This document shows positions 16,636 to 23,292 of a stretch of 35,883 nt of DNA, in pieces. The DNA is from CAYNYM01 sp049366815 (GTDB lineage Bacteria > Desulfobacterota > DSM-4660 > Desulfatiglandales > HGW-15), in assembly GCA_049366815.1 (NCBI GenBank), contig JBMNCO010000224.1, positions 1 to 35,883 on the forward strand, read 5' to 3'. The notes below the pieces were generated by a model. It saw only the letters and a list, made by a program, of their open reading frames with translations. It searched no databases and was not told the origin of the DNA. Both the position numbers and the translations under genes were made by a program. Numbering within the stretch: the stretch's first letter is position 1; each line of letters begins with the position of its first letter.

Positions 16636-18978
16636 TCACGCCCTTTCCAGTTCCCTTCTGATTGCGATCCCTATCTGCTCCAGTGTATAGGGTTTCTTGA
16701 CATAGGGCCCGGCACCGATCTCCTGGGCCCGTTTCACATGCTCGCTTTCGGAAAATCCGCTGGCGATGAGTGCCTTCTGGCCGGGTTGGATGTCAATGAT
16801 CCTCTTATAGGTCTCGAGGCCGTCGATGCCGGGGTCCATAATCATGTCCAAAAGCAGCAAATCTGCAGAGTGGCTTCTCAGGTATTCAACCGCTTCTTCA
16901 CCGCTGGAGACGACTGTGGGCAAGTAACCAAGTTTCAAGAGAATCTCCGATGCTATCCTCCTCTGTTCTTCCACGTCGTCCACAACAAGAATCTTTTCCC
17001 CCTTGCCCATATAGTCCCTGATGGAGACCATGTCCCGGGCCTTCGGCAGTTCTTCTCTGGTTACAGGAAAGAAGAGTTTAAAGGTGGTGCCTTGTCCTCG
17101 GACACTTTCCACATCAATATATCCATGATGGTCTTTCACGGTGCCCCATACCACGGCCATTCCCAGCCCTGTTCCGCTTCTTCCCATGACCTTCTTGGAA
17201 TAAAAGGGCTCAAAGATCCTGTCCAGATCCTCCGGAGAGATGCCGATTCCGGTATCGGAAACGCTCAGAAGGGCGTAATCCCCCTCATTAATGGCGTCAT
17301 AGCCGGCAATGGATCTGTCGATATAGCGATTCCGCGTGGTTATGAGCACCTTGCCCCGATCCAGGATGGCCTCGGCGGCATTGGACACCAGATTCATGAC
17401 GGTTTTACCCAGATGGACGGGAGAACCTGTCACATTGAACAAGTCGGGGCCGAGGTCCGTTTCGATTTCCACGTGGGGGTGAAAGCGCCTGAGTGTTCCG
17501 CATTCAGGGGAGCCGAGATAATCCTGGATGACGTCGTTCAGGTTGAGGACTTGGGTTATACAAACCCCTCTTCTGGCCAAGGTCAGGAGGTCTTGTACAA
17601 TCGCGGCGGCCTTTTTCCCGGAGGCCTGTATGGTCAAAAGGGGGCGCCTGAGGGGGCTTTCCTCCGGCAGATCCATAAGCAACAGCTCGGGATAGCTGAC
17701 AACACCGGACAGGATGTTGTTGAGGTCATGGGCTACACCGCCCGCCAGGGTGCCCAGGGCATGCATCTTTTGGGCCCGCTGGAGCTGGTTCTCCAGGGCC
17801 TTGTTTTCCTCTCTTGCCCTGATCCGTTCCGTAACGTCGCGGCAATTCACCACCACACCGTTGATCCCCGAAATCTCCATCATGGAGGTCAGCAAGGATT
17901 CAAAGATCAGCCACTGGCCGTGTTTGTCCTGCAGGTGCAAGTCAGGTACGGAGACGGCCTTCCCCGGCTCTTTAAGCGCTTCATAGAAAAACTTTCTGAT
18001 GCCTTTGAGACCTCTTTTCGGCGGAAGAAAGAGAAAGATCTCCTGCCCGAGCATTTCTTCAGCGGTGTAGTGGAGTGTTCGCTCCACGGAGGGGCTCACA
18101 TACTTTATGGCCCCGTGCTCATCGAGGATCGCCGTGATATCCGATGTGTTTTCAGTCAGTGCGCGGAATCTTTTTTCACTCTGCCGGAGGGCCTCCTCGA
18201 TCTGCCTGCGCTCGCTGATCTGCAGGTTCAGTTGATCACGAGAGGCGGTGGTCTTCTTCAGGTCTTCGGCCATCTTGTTAAAAGAGGCGGCGAGGTCGCC
18301 GATCTCATCATGACTCTTTATCTCTATCCTGTAATCGAGATTTCCTTTTCCGATCTCGTTTGTCCCCTCCACCAGCTTACGGATGGGCCTGGTCATATCC
18401 GTGGCAAAAAAGAATGAGATGAATACGCCCAGGATGAAAATGGTACCTCCAAGTATGATGTTGTCTATGATAATGCCTCTGGCGACCTGTTTCGCTCCAT
18501 CCAGTGAGAGTCCCGTGATCAGTGTCCACTGATCGTCTGCCACTTGGACAGGGGTGATAATCAATTTTATCGGCGCATCCTTCTCGTCGGATGATCCGTC
18601 TTTGAGAAGCTGTCCTTCCGGTTCCATGGTGTCGGGCGCCATATCCAACGTTTCAATCATCTGATCCCCGGCGGACAGATAGACTTCCCCGTTCGGCTTG
18701 AGGAGCCTGAGAAAGACCACCTCATCGGATGTGGCGATCTCCTGCATCTGTTTTTCCACAAAAAGCCAGTTGAGGGTCCAGAATGCACTCTTGATACTTG
18801 AGGCCAGGTGCCTTGAAATGTATTTATTCTGCCCAATCAGTTGAGTTGTAATTGTTTTGGTCTGGGCCCGGATGGAGACTATGGTGGTTAAACCGACGGC
18901 AATGATGAGGGTCAGTGAAACCAGTGAGGCGATTTTTAAAAAAAGACCCCCTATCGGGACAGAACGCGAAGATTTCAT
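16636..18978 (-). CDS. Membrane-bound hybrid sensor histidine kinase (sensor-HAMP-PAS-HK-REC)
   Basis: A 780-aa two-component hybrid kinase. Order: a first membrane helix (~10-35), an extracytoplasmic sensor of ~135 residues, a second helix (~170-193), HAMP (DMTRPIRKLVEGTNEIGKGN region), one PAS domain (~265-385), HisKA with His417 (GGVAHDLNN), HATPase (NLVSNAAEAI, DTGIGIS, GTGLGMA) and a C-terminal receiver with phospho-Asp711 (LLLDMIMDPGIDG) and a VKKPY lysine. It should sense a periplasmic signal. ATG 18978 is chosen because GGGAG lies eight bases upstream; the GTG nine bases earlier overlaps that site. It starts only 20 bp after the stop of the metallo-hydrolase gene on the same strand, so the two are probably co-transcribed. 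No DNA-binding output gene is adjacent. Confidence 0.92.
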   Translation of the reverse strand: MKSSRSVPIGGLFLKIASLVSLTLIIAVGLTTIVSIRAQTKTITTQLIGQNKYISRHLASSIKSAFWTLNWLFVEKQMQEIATSDEVVFLRLLKPNGEVYLSAGDQMIETLDMAPDTMEPEGQLLKDGSSDEKDAPIKLIITPVQVADDQWTLITGLSLDGAKQVARGIIIDNIILGGTIFILGVFISFFFATDMTRPIRKLVEGTNEIGKGNLDYRIEIKSHDEIGDLAASFNKMAEDLKKTTASRDQLNLQISERRQIEEALRQSEKRFRALTENTSDITAILDEHGAIKYVSPSVERTLHYTAEEMLGQEIFLFLPPKRGLKGIRKFFYEALKEPGKAVSVPDLHLQDKHGQWLIFESLLTSMMEISGINGVVVNCRDVTERIRAREENKALENQLQRAQKMHALGTLAGGVAHDLNNILSGVVSYPELLLMDLPEESPLRRPLLTIQASGKKAAAIVQDLLTLARRGVCITQVLNLNDVIQDYLGSPECGTLRRFHPHVEIETDLGPDLFNVTGSPVHLGKTVMNLVSNAAEAILDRGKVLITTRNRYIDRSIAGYDAINEGDYALLSVSDTGIGISPEDLDRIFEPFYSKKVMGRSGTGLGMAVVWGTVKDHHGYIDVESVRGQGTTFKLFFPVTREELPKARDMVSIRDYMGKGEKILVVDDVEEQRRIASEILLKLGYLPTVVSSGEEAVEYLRSHSADLLLLDMIMDPGIDGLETYKRIIDIQPGQKALIASGFSESEHVKRAQEIGAGPYVKKPYTLEQIGIAIRRELERA

Positions 18979-18998
18979 GAAGTGCACTCCCGCTTTAT

Positions 18999-19865
18999 TC
19001 AGATACTCATTCGCTCTCCAGGACGAACAACCAGTGTCTTCGTTTTCGGTGCATAGTGCTTGGTGTGTTTCACAAATCCGTCGGCAGACTGGACAAGTAC
19101 GGGAAACGTTCCAAAATGCTCGGGAATGGCGTATTTCGGCTCGATGAGCCTGCAGGCAAAGGCAGCCTCCTCCGGACCCATGGTGAAGACCCCGCCGATG
19201 GGGAGGATCGCCAGATCCGGCTTGTGAAAGTCGCCGATAATGGATTTCATATCACCCATTAGTGACGTATCGCCGGCATGGTATATTTTGAAACCATTTT
19301 CAAATTCCAGGATGTACCCTGCGGCTTCGCCGACAAACTTATTGACTCCTTCGAACCCGGTCAATTGCGCTCCTGCAGAATGGAAGGCCTCTGTCATGGT
19401 GATTTTGATTCCATCAAAATCTGCCGTCGCTCCTTTATTGCCCAGGACAAAGGTCTGACATGCCGCCTCCGGGATCTGGGATTTGATGAAGAAACTGAGT
19501 TCCCAGGGGGCTACGACCTTGGGGTTGTAGCGCGCGATCAGGCTCTCGGCGTCGGGAAGCATGAAATGGTCCACGTGGCCGTGGGTCCAGAGGATTAGAT
19601 CCACGCCTCCAAAGCTCTCGACACTCTGATATCTTTCCGGGACGCTTGGATTTGTCCTGAACCAGGGATCGATCAGGATCTTTCTGCCCTTTACGGAGGT
19701 AAAAAGAAAACTGCCGTGGCCCAACCACGTAATATCCACCGTCCCCTTCCCGACCGCTTTTGTTTCAGCGGCAAGTGTCCTGTCTCCGGTCGGAAAACAG
19801 GAAAGGCCTGAGGCCATCATCATTCCTCCCAGTACTTTGAAAAACTTTCTTCTCGATACGGTCAT
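18999..19865 (-). CDS. Tat-signal metallo-beta-lactamase-fold hydrolase (UPF0173-like)
   Basis: A 288-aa protein with a twin-arginine signal (SRRKFFKVLGG at residues 4-14, then a hydrophobic segment), followed by a metallo-beta-lactamase fold. The metal motif is THGHVDHF, and further ligand candidates are in MTEAFHSAG, IYHAGDTSLMGD and IPEHFGTFPV, matching the UPF0173/YtkL-type 'metal-dependent hydrolase' group. Members of that group are normally cytoplasmic, so the export signal is notable. The start ATG 19865 follows GGGAGG and places the RR motif at the very N-terminus; the longer reading frame to 19937 would bury it. It is the first gene of a probable two-gene unit with the downstream hybrid kinase. 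Substrate unknown. Confidence 0.85.
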   Translation of the reverse strand: MTVSRRKFFKVLGGMMMASGLSCFPTGDRTLAAETKAVGKGTVDITWLGHGSFLFTSVKGRKILIDPWFRTNPSVPERYQSVESFGGVDLILWTHGHVDHFMLPDAESLIARYNPKVVAPWELSFFIKSQIPEAACQTFVLGNKGATADFDGIKITMTEAFHSAGAQLTGFEGVNKFVGEAAGYILEFENGFKIYHAGDTSLMGDMKSIIGDFHKPDLAILPIGGVFTMGPEEAAFACRLIEPKYAIPEHFGTFPVLVQSADGFVKHTKHYAPKTKTLVVRPGERMSI

Positions 19866-20405
19866 TTCCCTCCCTTTCTTGGAACGTATATTTGTTTTCC
19901 ACCTCACTGGGTTCAGGGAGATGGGCTCATCGATCACCTTTCATGCATGGTGTTGCGGTGCCGTGTCCGGGAACTGAGAGTGCCTTCGCGAAGAGGTGAC
20001 TGGATTCATGGGGCGAGGCATTTTAGGTTGTCATTTCCATGTTATTTTTTTTGTCTAAAATGATGCAAATTGTATTCCAAAAAGGGACATAGGGGAGAGA
20101 CGCGCAAAACCGTTACCGGACATGACTGAAACCCTCCCGGTGTTGCGGGTCGGCGGCTATGGTGATTGCAGTCTTGAAAGGATTCGAGTTGAATGGAACT
20201 CTCTTTTTGTAAACAAAAAAGATCTGCGTAGTCAAAAAATTGACAGCTTGGTCGGATTTGAAGCAGGGATCAGAACCACGGACAGCGGGGGAGGGGAGCG
20301 AAGAGGACATGCCACGCCCGAGGCGGACAAGCCGACCCCTGGCTGGATCAACACATTCCATCTTTGACAAGAGTGGTTTCGGAGATGCCTCATCGGGAAT
20401 GGCTG
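19866..20405. other. Intergenic region without a convincing gene; contains a dispersed repeat
   Basis: About 540 bp with no supported gene. Small frames on both strands at ~20113-20370 cover the repeat copy at 20191-20262 and have no domain or good start signal. The segment 20294-20313 (GGGGAGCGAAGAGGACATGC) resembles 11502-11526. A run of eight T (20044-20051) near 20045 is the only A/T-rich tract. Confidence 0.45.
20191..20262. repeat. Dispersed intergenic repeat, copy 1
   Basis: About 72 bp, beginning GAATGGAACT and ending TTGGTCGGATTTGAA, aligns with 25261-25333 at roughly 80% identity by eye. Shared landmarks are AGATCTGC, AGTCAA, AATTGAC and CTTGGTCGGATTTGAA. Both copies are intergenic, with no coding similarity to a known protein. 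Confidence 0.6.
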
Positions 20406-20519
20406 TTAATCACTTCCGGGTTGAAGGGCATTGAAGAGGGCATGACCATCAAAGACCGCTATCATTTGGTCTTTCAGCCGGTTGGCCCTGTCTACAACCT
20501 CTGAGTACTCGATTTTCAC
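20406..20519 (-). CDS. 37-residue ORF, unrecognised, possibly a gene remnant
   Basis: A GTG-initiated frame with a strong AAGGAGG ribosome-binding site ten bases upstream encodes VKIEYSEVVDRANRLKDQMI and 17 further residues. Codon use (GTC, GCC, CTC, CTG) resembles the surrounding genes. It begins 47 bp after the stop of the broken nitronate monooxygenase on the same strand. It could be a true small protein, or the 5' end of a gene lost along with the rest of the monooxygenase. No domain recognised. Confidence 0.35.
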   Translation of the reverse strand: MKIEYSEVVDRANRLKDQMIAVFDGHALFNALQPGSD

Positions 20520-20566
20520 AATGCCCCTGCCTCCTTTTTCTCAGCCGCGAGGAACCCATTTTTCAG

Positions 20567-21156
20567 TTACTGAATCAATTCCCTCACGAATACAATTGTG
20601 TGCACCCTGAATGCATCGCTACCGGCAAAGGCAGGGTCGTTGATTTGTTCTTCCTCGACCCCCAGATGTCCGCCCGCCTTCGGACCCTCCACGACGACCG
20701 CATCAGGAATGTCCCGATATCTTTTCTCCCAGGAGGTGAAGATTAACCTGGCCGCCCTGGAAGAGCTGACTATCGGGATGACCTTCACCTTGGCCGATCT
20801 CAGATTCTCGACTGGAATTTCCTTGATCGGGAGGCCTGTACCAAGAAAGAGCATGTCGACCTTTTCCCGGGTGGCGACCTTGAGGAGTTCGTGAAAATCG
20901 TTCACGGCCACCATGATGTTTACGCCGATGACCCCAATGGTCTTTTCCCGGGTCTTTCTGATTTCCTCTGTCAATGTCCGGGTATTGGCATCCCGGTGTC
21001 TTGCGTAGTATACCGGATCAAGCATACCGATTGAATTGGCCGCTATCACACCTGTTCCGCCTTGATTGGCCACGGCCGAGGCCAATCCGGAAAGTGAGAT
21101 ACCGACTCCCATCCCGCCTTGGATGATGAGGAGTTTTACAACGGTATGGTTTTCAT
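20567..21156 (-). pseudogene. Nitronate monooxygenase-family remnant (5' frameshift, 3' truncation)
   Basis: The sequence encodes the N-terminal half of an FMN-dependent nitronate monooxygenase (2-nitropropane dioxygenase) family protein: IIQGGMGVGISLSGLASA, GVIGVNIMVAV, PIVSSSRAA, and VVEGPKAGGHLG followed by QINDP. Family members are normally ~330-380 aa, whereas this frame stops after ~180 residues, replacing the conserved C-terminal half with an unrelated tail. At the 5' end, the frame encoding KLLIIQGGMG has no usable start codon. A start with an AAGGG ribosome-binding site exists at 21156 but reads MKTIPL then stop in another frame, so a frameshift is likely. Both ends being damaged argues for a pseudogene rather than a short functional protein. 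Confidence 0.75.
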
Positions 21157-21174
21157 CTGACCCTTATAAAAAGA

Positions 21175-21203
21175 TTGAATGATCCGGTTGATGGGTGTAT
21201 ACG
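21175..21203 (+). promoter_or_regulatory. Possible promoter of the helicase leader
   Basis: TTGAAT (21175-21180), a 17-bp spacer and TATACG (21198-21203) match 4/6 at each hexamer. It lies ~180 bp before the helicase start, which would give a leader containing both hairpins described next. Confidence 0.35.
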
Positions 21204-21283
21204 TATAAAAAACAGCGTGAAAGCCGTGCAGAAAGCGCCAAGAAATTTGGGTACTAAGACTTTCCGAAGTTGGTGAGTGTGAC

Positions 21284-21313
21284 ACCGTCCGGATTTGCCT
21301 GGGCGGTTTTTTT
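21284..21313 (+). terminator. Intrinsic terminator in the leader of the DEAD-box helicase gene
   Basis: ACCGTCC (21284-21290) pairs with GGGCGGT (21301-21307, one G-U) and is followed by an uninterrupted run of T to 21313. It lies ~70 bp upstream of the helicase start, so it could attenuate helicase transcription or end a short leader RNA. Confidence 0.6.
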
Positions 21314-21325
21314 ATGGATAACACA

Positions 21326-21358
21326 GGCCGGAAGCGACAGCTGATCCCGCTTCCGGCC
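21326..21358 (+). promoter_or_regulatory. Strong 11-bp hairpin directly before the helicase ribosome-binding site
   Basis: GGCCGGAAGCG pairs perfectly with CGCTTCCGGCC across an 11-nt loop, followed by GTCTTTATTTAA and then the GAGGG ribosome-binding site of the helicase. It could be a second terminator or an RNA structure that controls translation. Self-regulation by an RNA helicase through its own leader is plausible but unproven. Confidence 0.55.
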
Positions 21359-21383
21359 GTCTTTATTTAATAGAGGGAAATAG

Positions 21384-23039
21384 ATGGGTTTCAAGACATT
21401 AGGACTCAATCCGGCGCTGGTTAAGGCCGTGGAGGGCCTGGGGTTTCAGTCACCTATGCCGATCCAGGAGGAGGCTATCCCCGTGCTTCTTTCAGGGGAA
21501 CGGGACTTTGTAGGGCTTGCCCACACGGGGACCGGAAAAACCGCGGCCTTCGGCCTGCCCCTGATCCAACGGATCGATGTGTCCCTGCCCCGGCCCCAGG
21601 GACTCGTGATGTGCCCAACAAGGGAGTTGTGCCTTCAGATTACGCTGGATCTCAAGGCATTTGCCCGGCACGTGAAAGGCATCGGGATTGTTGCGGTATA
21701 CGGCGGCGCCAGTATCTCCACCCAGAGCAAACAGCTCAGGCAGGGGGCCCAGATTATTGTGGCCACGCCCGGCCGGTTGCTCGATTTGATCGATCGGAAG
21801 GCGGTTAACCTGTCGCAGGTTTCCTGCGCCGTTCTGGATGAGGCCGACGAAATGCTGAATATGGGGTTTCAGGAGGATATCGACAGGATCCTTGGGCAGG
21901 TTCCTGTGCACAGAAGAATCTGGCTTTTTTCGGCAACCATGAGGGCGGGGGTCGCGGCTGTTGTCCGGCATTATCTGATCAATCCCGTTGAAATGACTGT
22001 GGGCGGACGAAACCGGGGTCCTGAGAACATAGAGCACACATGCTACATGATCCATGAGAAGGACCGGTATGAGGCACTGAAAAGGATCATGGACTTTACC
22101 CCCAACATGTTCGGTCTGGTCTTCTGCAGAACCCGCAGGGAAACCCAGAAGGTGGCTGAGGCCCTGATACAGGACGGGTATATGGCCGAAGCCCTTCACG
22201 GTGATTTGTCCCAGGCGCAGCGGGATTACGTGATGCGGAAATTCAGGCAAAGGACTGTGCGGGTCTTGGTGGCAACCGATGTCGCGGCAAGGGGGCTTGA
22301 TGTCGAGGATATCACCCACGTGATTCATTACAACCTGCCCGACGAGGCCGAAACCTATACCCATCGCAGCGGCAGGACGGCACGCGTCGGAAAGTCCGGT
22401 GCCTCCGTCGCCCTGGTCAACACGAAGGAAATGGGGAGGATCCGCGAACTGGAAAAAAGGATCGATATCCGTTTCCGGTTCGGAAAGGTCCCCAAGGGCC
22501 GTGCTATTTGCGAGAAACAACTGTTCGGTCTGGTGGGGAAAATCGTTGACACGGAAGTAAAGCACGAGGAGATAGCCGAGTACCTTCCTGCTGTTTATGA
22601 TGCCCTGGGCAGGTTCGACAAAGAGGAGTTGATCACACGTTTCGTGTCGGCAGAGTTTAATCGGATCCTGGAATACTACCGACATACCGGTGATATCAAT
22701 GTCAAGGCCCAGTCTAGGACTCCCGAAAGCTCCGTGCCTTCAAACAGGCCTTCAAAAAGAAAAGACGCCACAAAAGGAAAAAGGACCCAGCGCTTTTTTA
22801 TCAGCGTGGGACGGCTGGATAAGGTCAATGAAAAGGGGATGGTGCGTTTGATCTGCGACAAATCCGGCATTCAGCCGAGCATGATCGGCGACATCGCCCT
22901 GAAACGGGAGTTTTCTTTCTTCGAAGTGGAGAAGAGCGCGGCCGGGAAAGTCAGGAAATCTTTTCATAACGTGCTGCTCGGCGGAAGACCTGTCGAGATT
23001 CGAAAAGTCCTCGAGAACGATAAATTCGGCAAAGCATAG
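21384..23039 (+). CDS. DEAD-box ATP-dependent RNA helicase with DbpA/CsdA-type RNA-binding domain
   Basis: A 551-aa RNA helicase that unwinds RNA duplexes in ribosome assembly or mRNA turnover. The motifs appear in order: Q motif (PMPIQEEAIPVL), Walker A (AHTGTGKTAAF), Ia (PTRELCLQI), DEAD box (VLDEADEMLNMGF), SAT (LFSATM), then the second RecA domain with VATDVAARGLDV and HRSGRTAR. The C-terminal ~80 residues (RFFISVGRLDKVNEKGMVRL onward) match the DbpA-like RNA-binding fold found in DbpA, CsdA/DeaD and YxiN. A Lys/Arg/Ser-rich linker at ~440-475 precedes it. ATG 21384 follows GAGGGAAATAG. The leader contains a terminator and a strong hairpin, suggesting regulated expression. Confidence 0.95.
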   Translation: MGFKTLGLNPALVKAVEGLGFQSPMPIQEEAIPVLLSGERDFVGLAHTGTGKTAAFGLPLIQRIDVSLPRPQGLVMCPTRELCLQITLDLKAFARHVKGIGIVAVYGGASISTQSKQLRQGAQIIVATPGRLLDLIDRKAVNLSQVSCAVLDEADEMLNMGFQEDIDRILGQVPVHRRIWLFSATMRAGVAAVVRHYLINPVEMTVGGRNRGPENIEHTCYMIHEKDRYEALKRIMDFTPNMFGLVFCRTRRETQKVAEALIQDGYMAEALHGDLSQAQRDYVMRKFRQRTVRVLVATDVAARGLDVEDITHVIHYNLPDEAETYTHRSGRTARVGKSGASVALVNTKEMGRIRELEKRIDIRFRFGKVPKGRAICEKQLFGLVGKIVDTEVKHEEIAEYLPAVYDALGRFDKEELITRFVSAEFNRILEYYRHTGDINVKAQSRTPESSVPSNRPSKRKDATKGKRTQRFFISVGRLDKVNEKGMVRLICDKSGIQPSMIGDIALKREFSFFEVEKSAAGKVRKSFHNVLLGGRPVEIRKVLENDKFGKA

Positions 23040-23078
23040 GGCCCGGCGGAATTCTTTCCCCTCAGATCACTCCGGGCC
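23040..23078 (+). terminator. Inverted repeat just after the helicase stop
   Basis: GGCCCGG (23040-23046) and CCGGGCC (23072-23078) can pair across 25 nt and are followed by GTTTGG. The U-tract is poor, so termination is only a guess. Confidence 0.3.
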
Positions 23079-23110
23079 GTTTGGACCGTCTCCATGTGTC
23101 CTTTTACCTT

Positions 23111-23212
23111 TAAAGTGTTTGATGACAGGTATGAATTTAGCCCTTTCCAACAACTGTGTGGAAATCATGATTTCCTTTCGAATTTTTCAAAGGGCTAAAG
23201 TGTTACGATGAC
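23111..23212. repeat. Nested palindromic element between helicase and chemoreceptor
   Basis: Outer arms TTTAGCCCTTT (23136-23146) and AAAGGGCTAAA (23189-23199) are perfect complements. Between them lies a perfect 16-bp palindrome, GGAAATCATGATTTCC (23160-23175). The unit is flanked by an imperfect direct repeat, TAAAGTGTTTGATGAC (23111) and TAAAGTGTTACGATGAC (23196). It has the build of a small non-coding insertion element, although a convergent-gene terminator is also possible. Confidence 0.5.
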
Positions 23213-23235
23213 TGACGGTTCCGGATCAACAAGGG

Positions 23236-23265
23236 AAAGGCATGGCCGTTTCCGACCATGCCTTT
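23236..23265 (-). terminator. Terminator-like hairpin of chemoreceptor 1
   Basis: AAAGGCATGG and CCATGCCTTT form a perfect 10-bp stem around a 10-nt loop, 27 bp past the stop codon. The U-rich side is part of the stem. The same hairpin occurs after the second copy. Confidence 0.6.
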
Positions 23266-23292
23266 ATTGAAGTTGATTAAGTATGAGGGGAT

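Noticed and set aside
16738..18417. 559-codon open frame on the plus strand opposite the membrane hybrid kinase
   Set aside because: It is the antisense shadow of a clear sensor-HAMP-PAS-HK-REC gene; the translation is His/Gly-rich with no domain and no ribosome-binding site.
20113..20370. 85-codon minus-strand ORF in the gene-poor stretch
   Set aside because: It spans the dispersed repeat, has no ribosome-binding site, and the other repeat copy does not keep a related gene.
21492..22685. 397-codon minus-strand frame inside the DEAD-box helicase
   Set aside because: Antisense of an intact helicase with all motifs; a shadow of high-GC codon bias.
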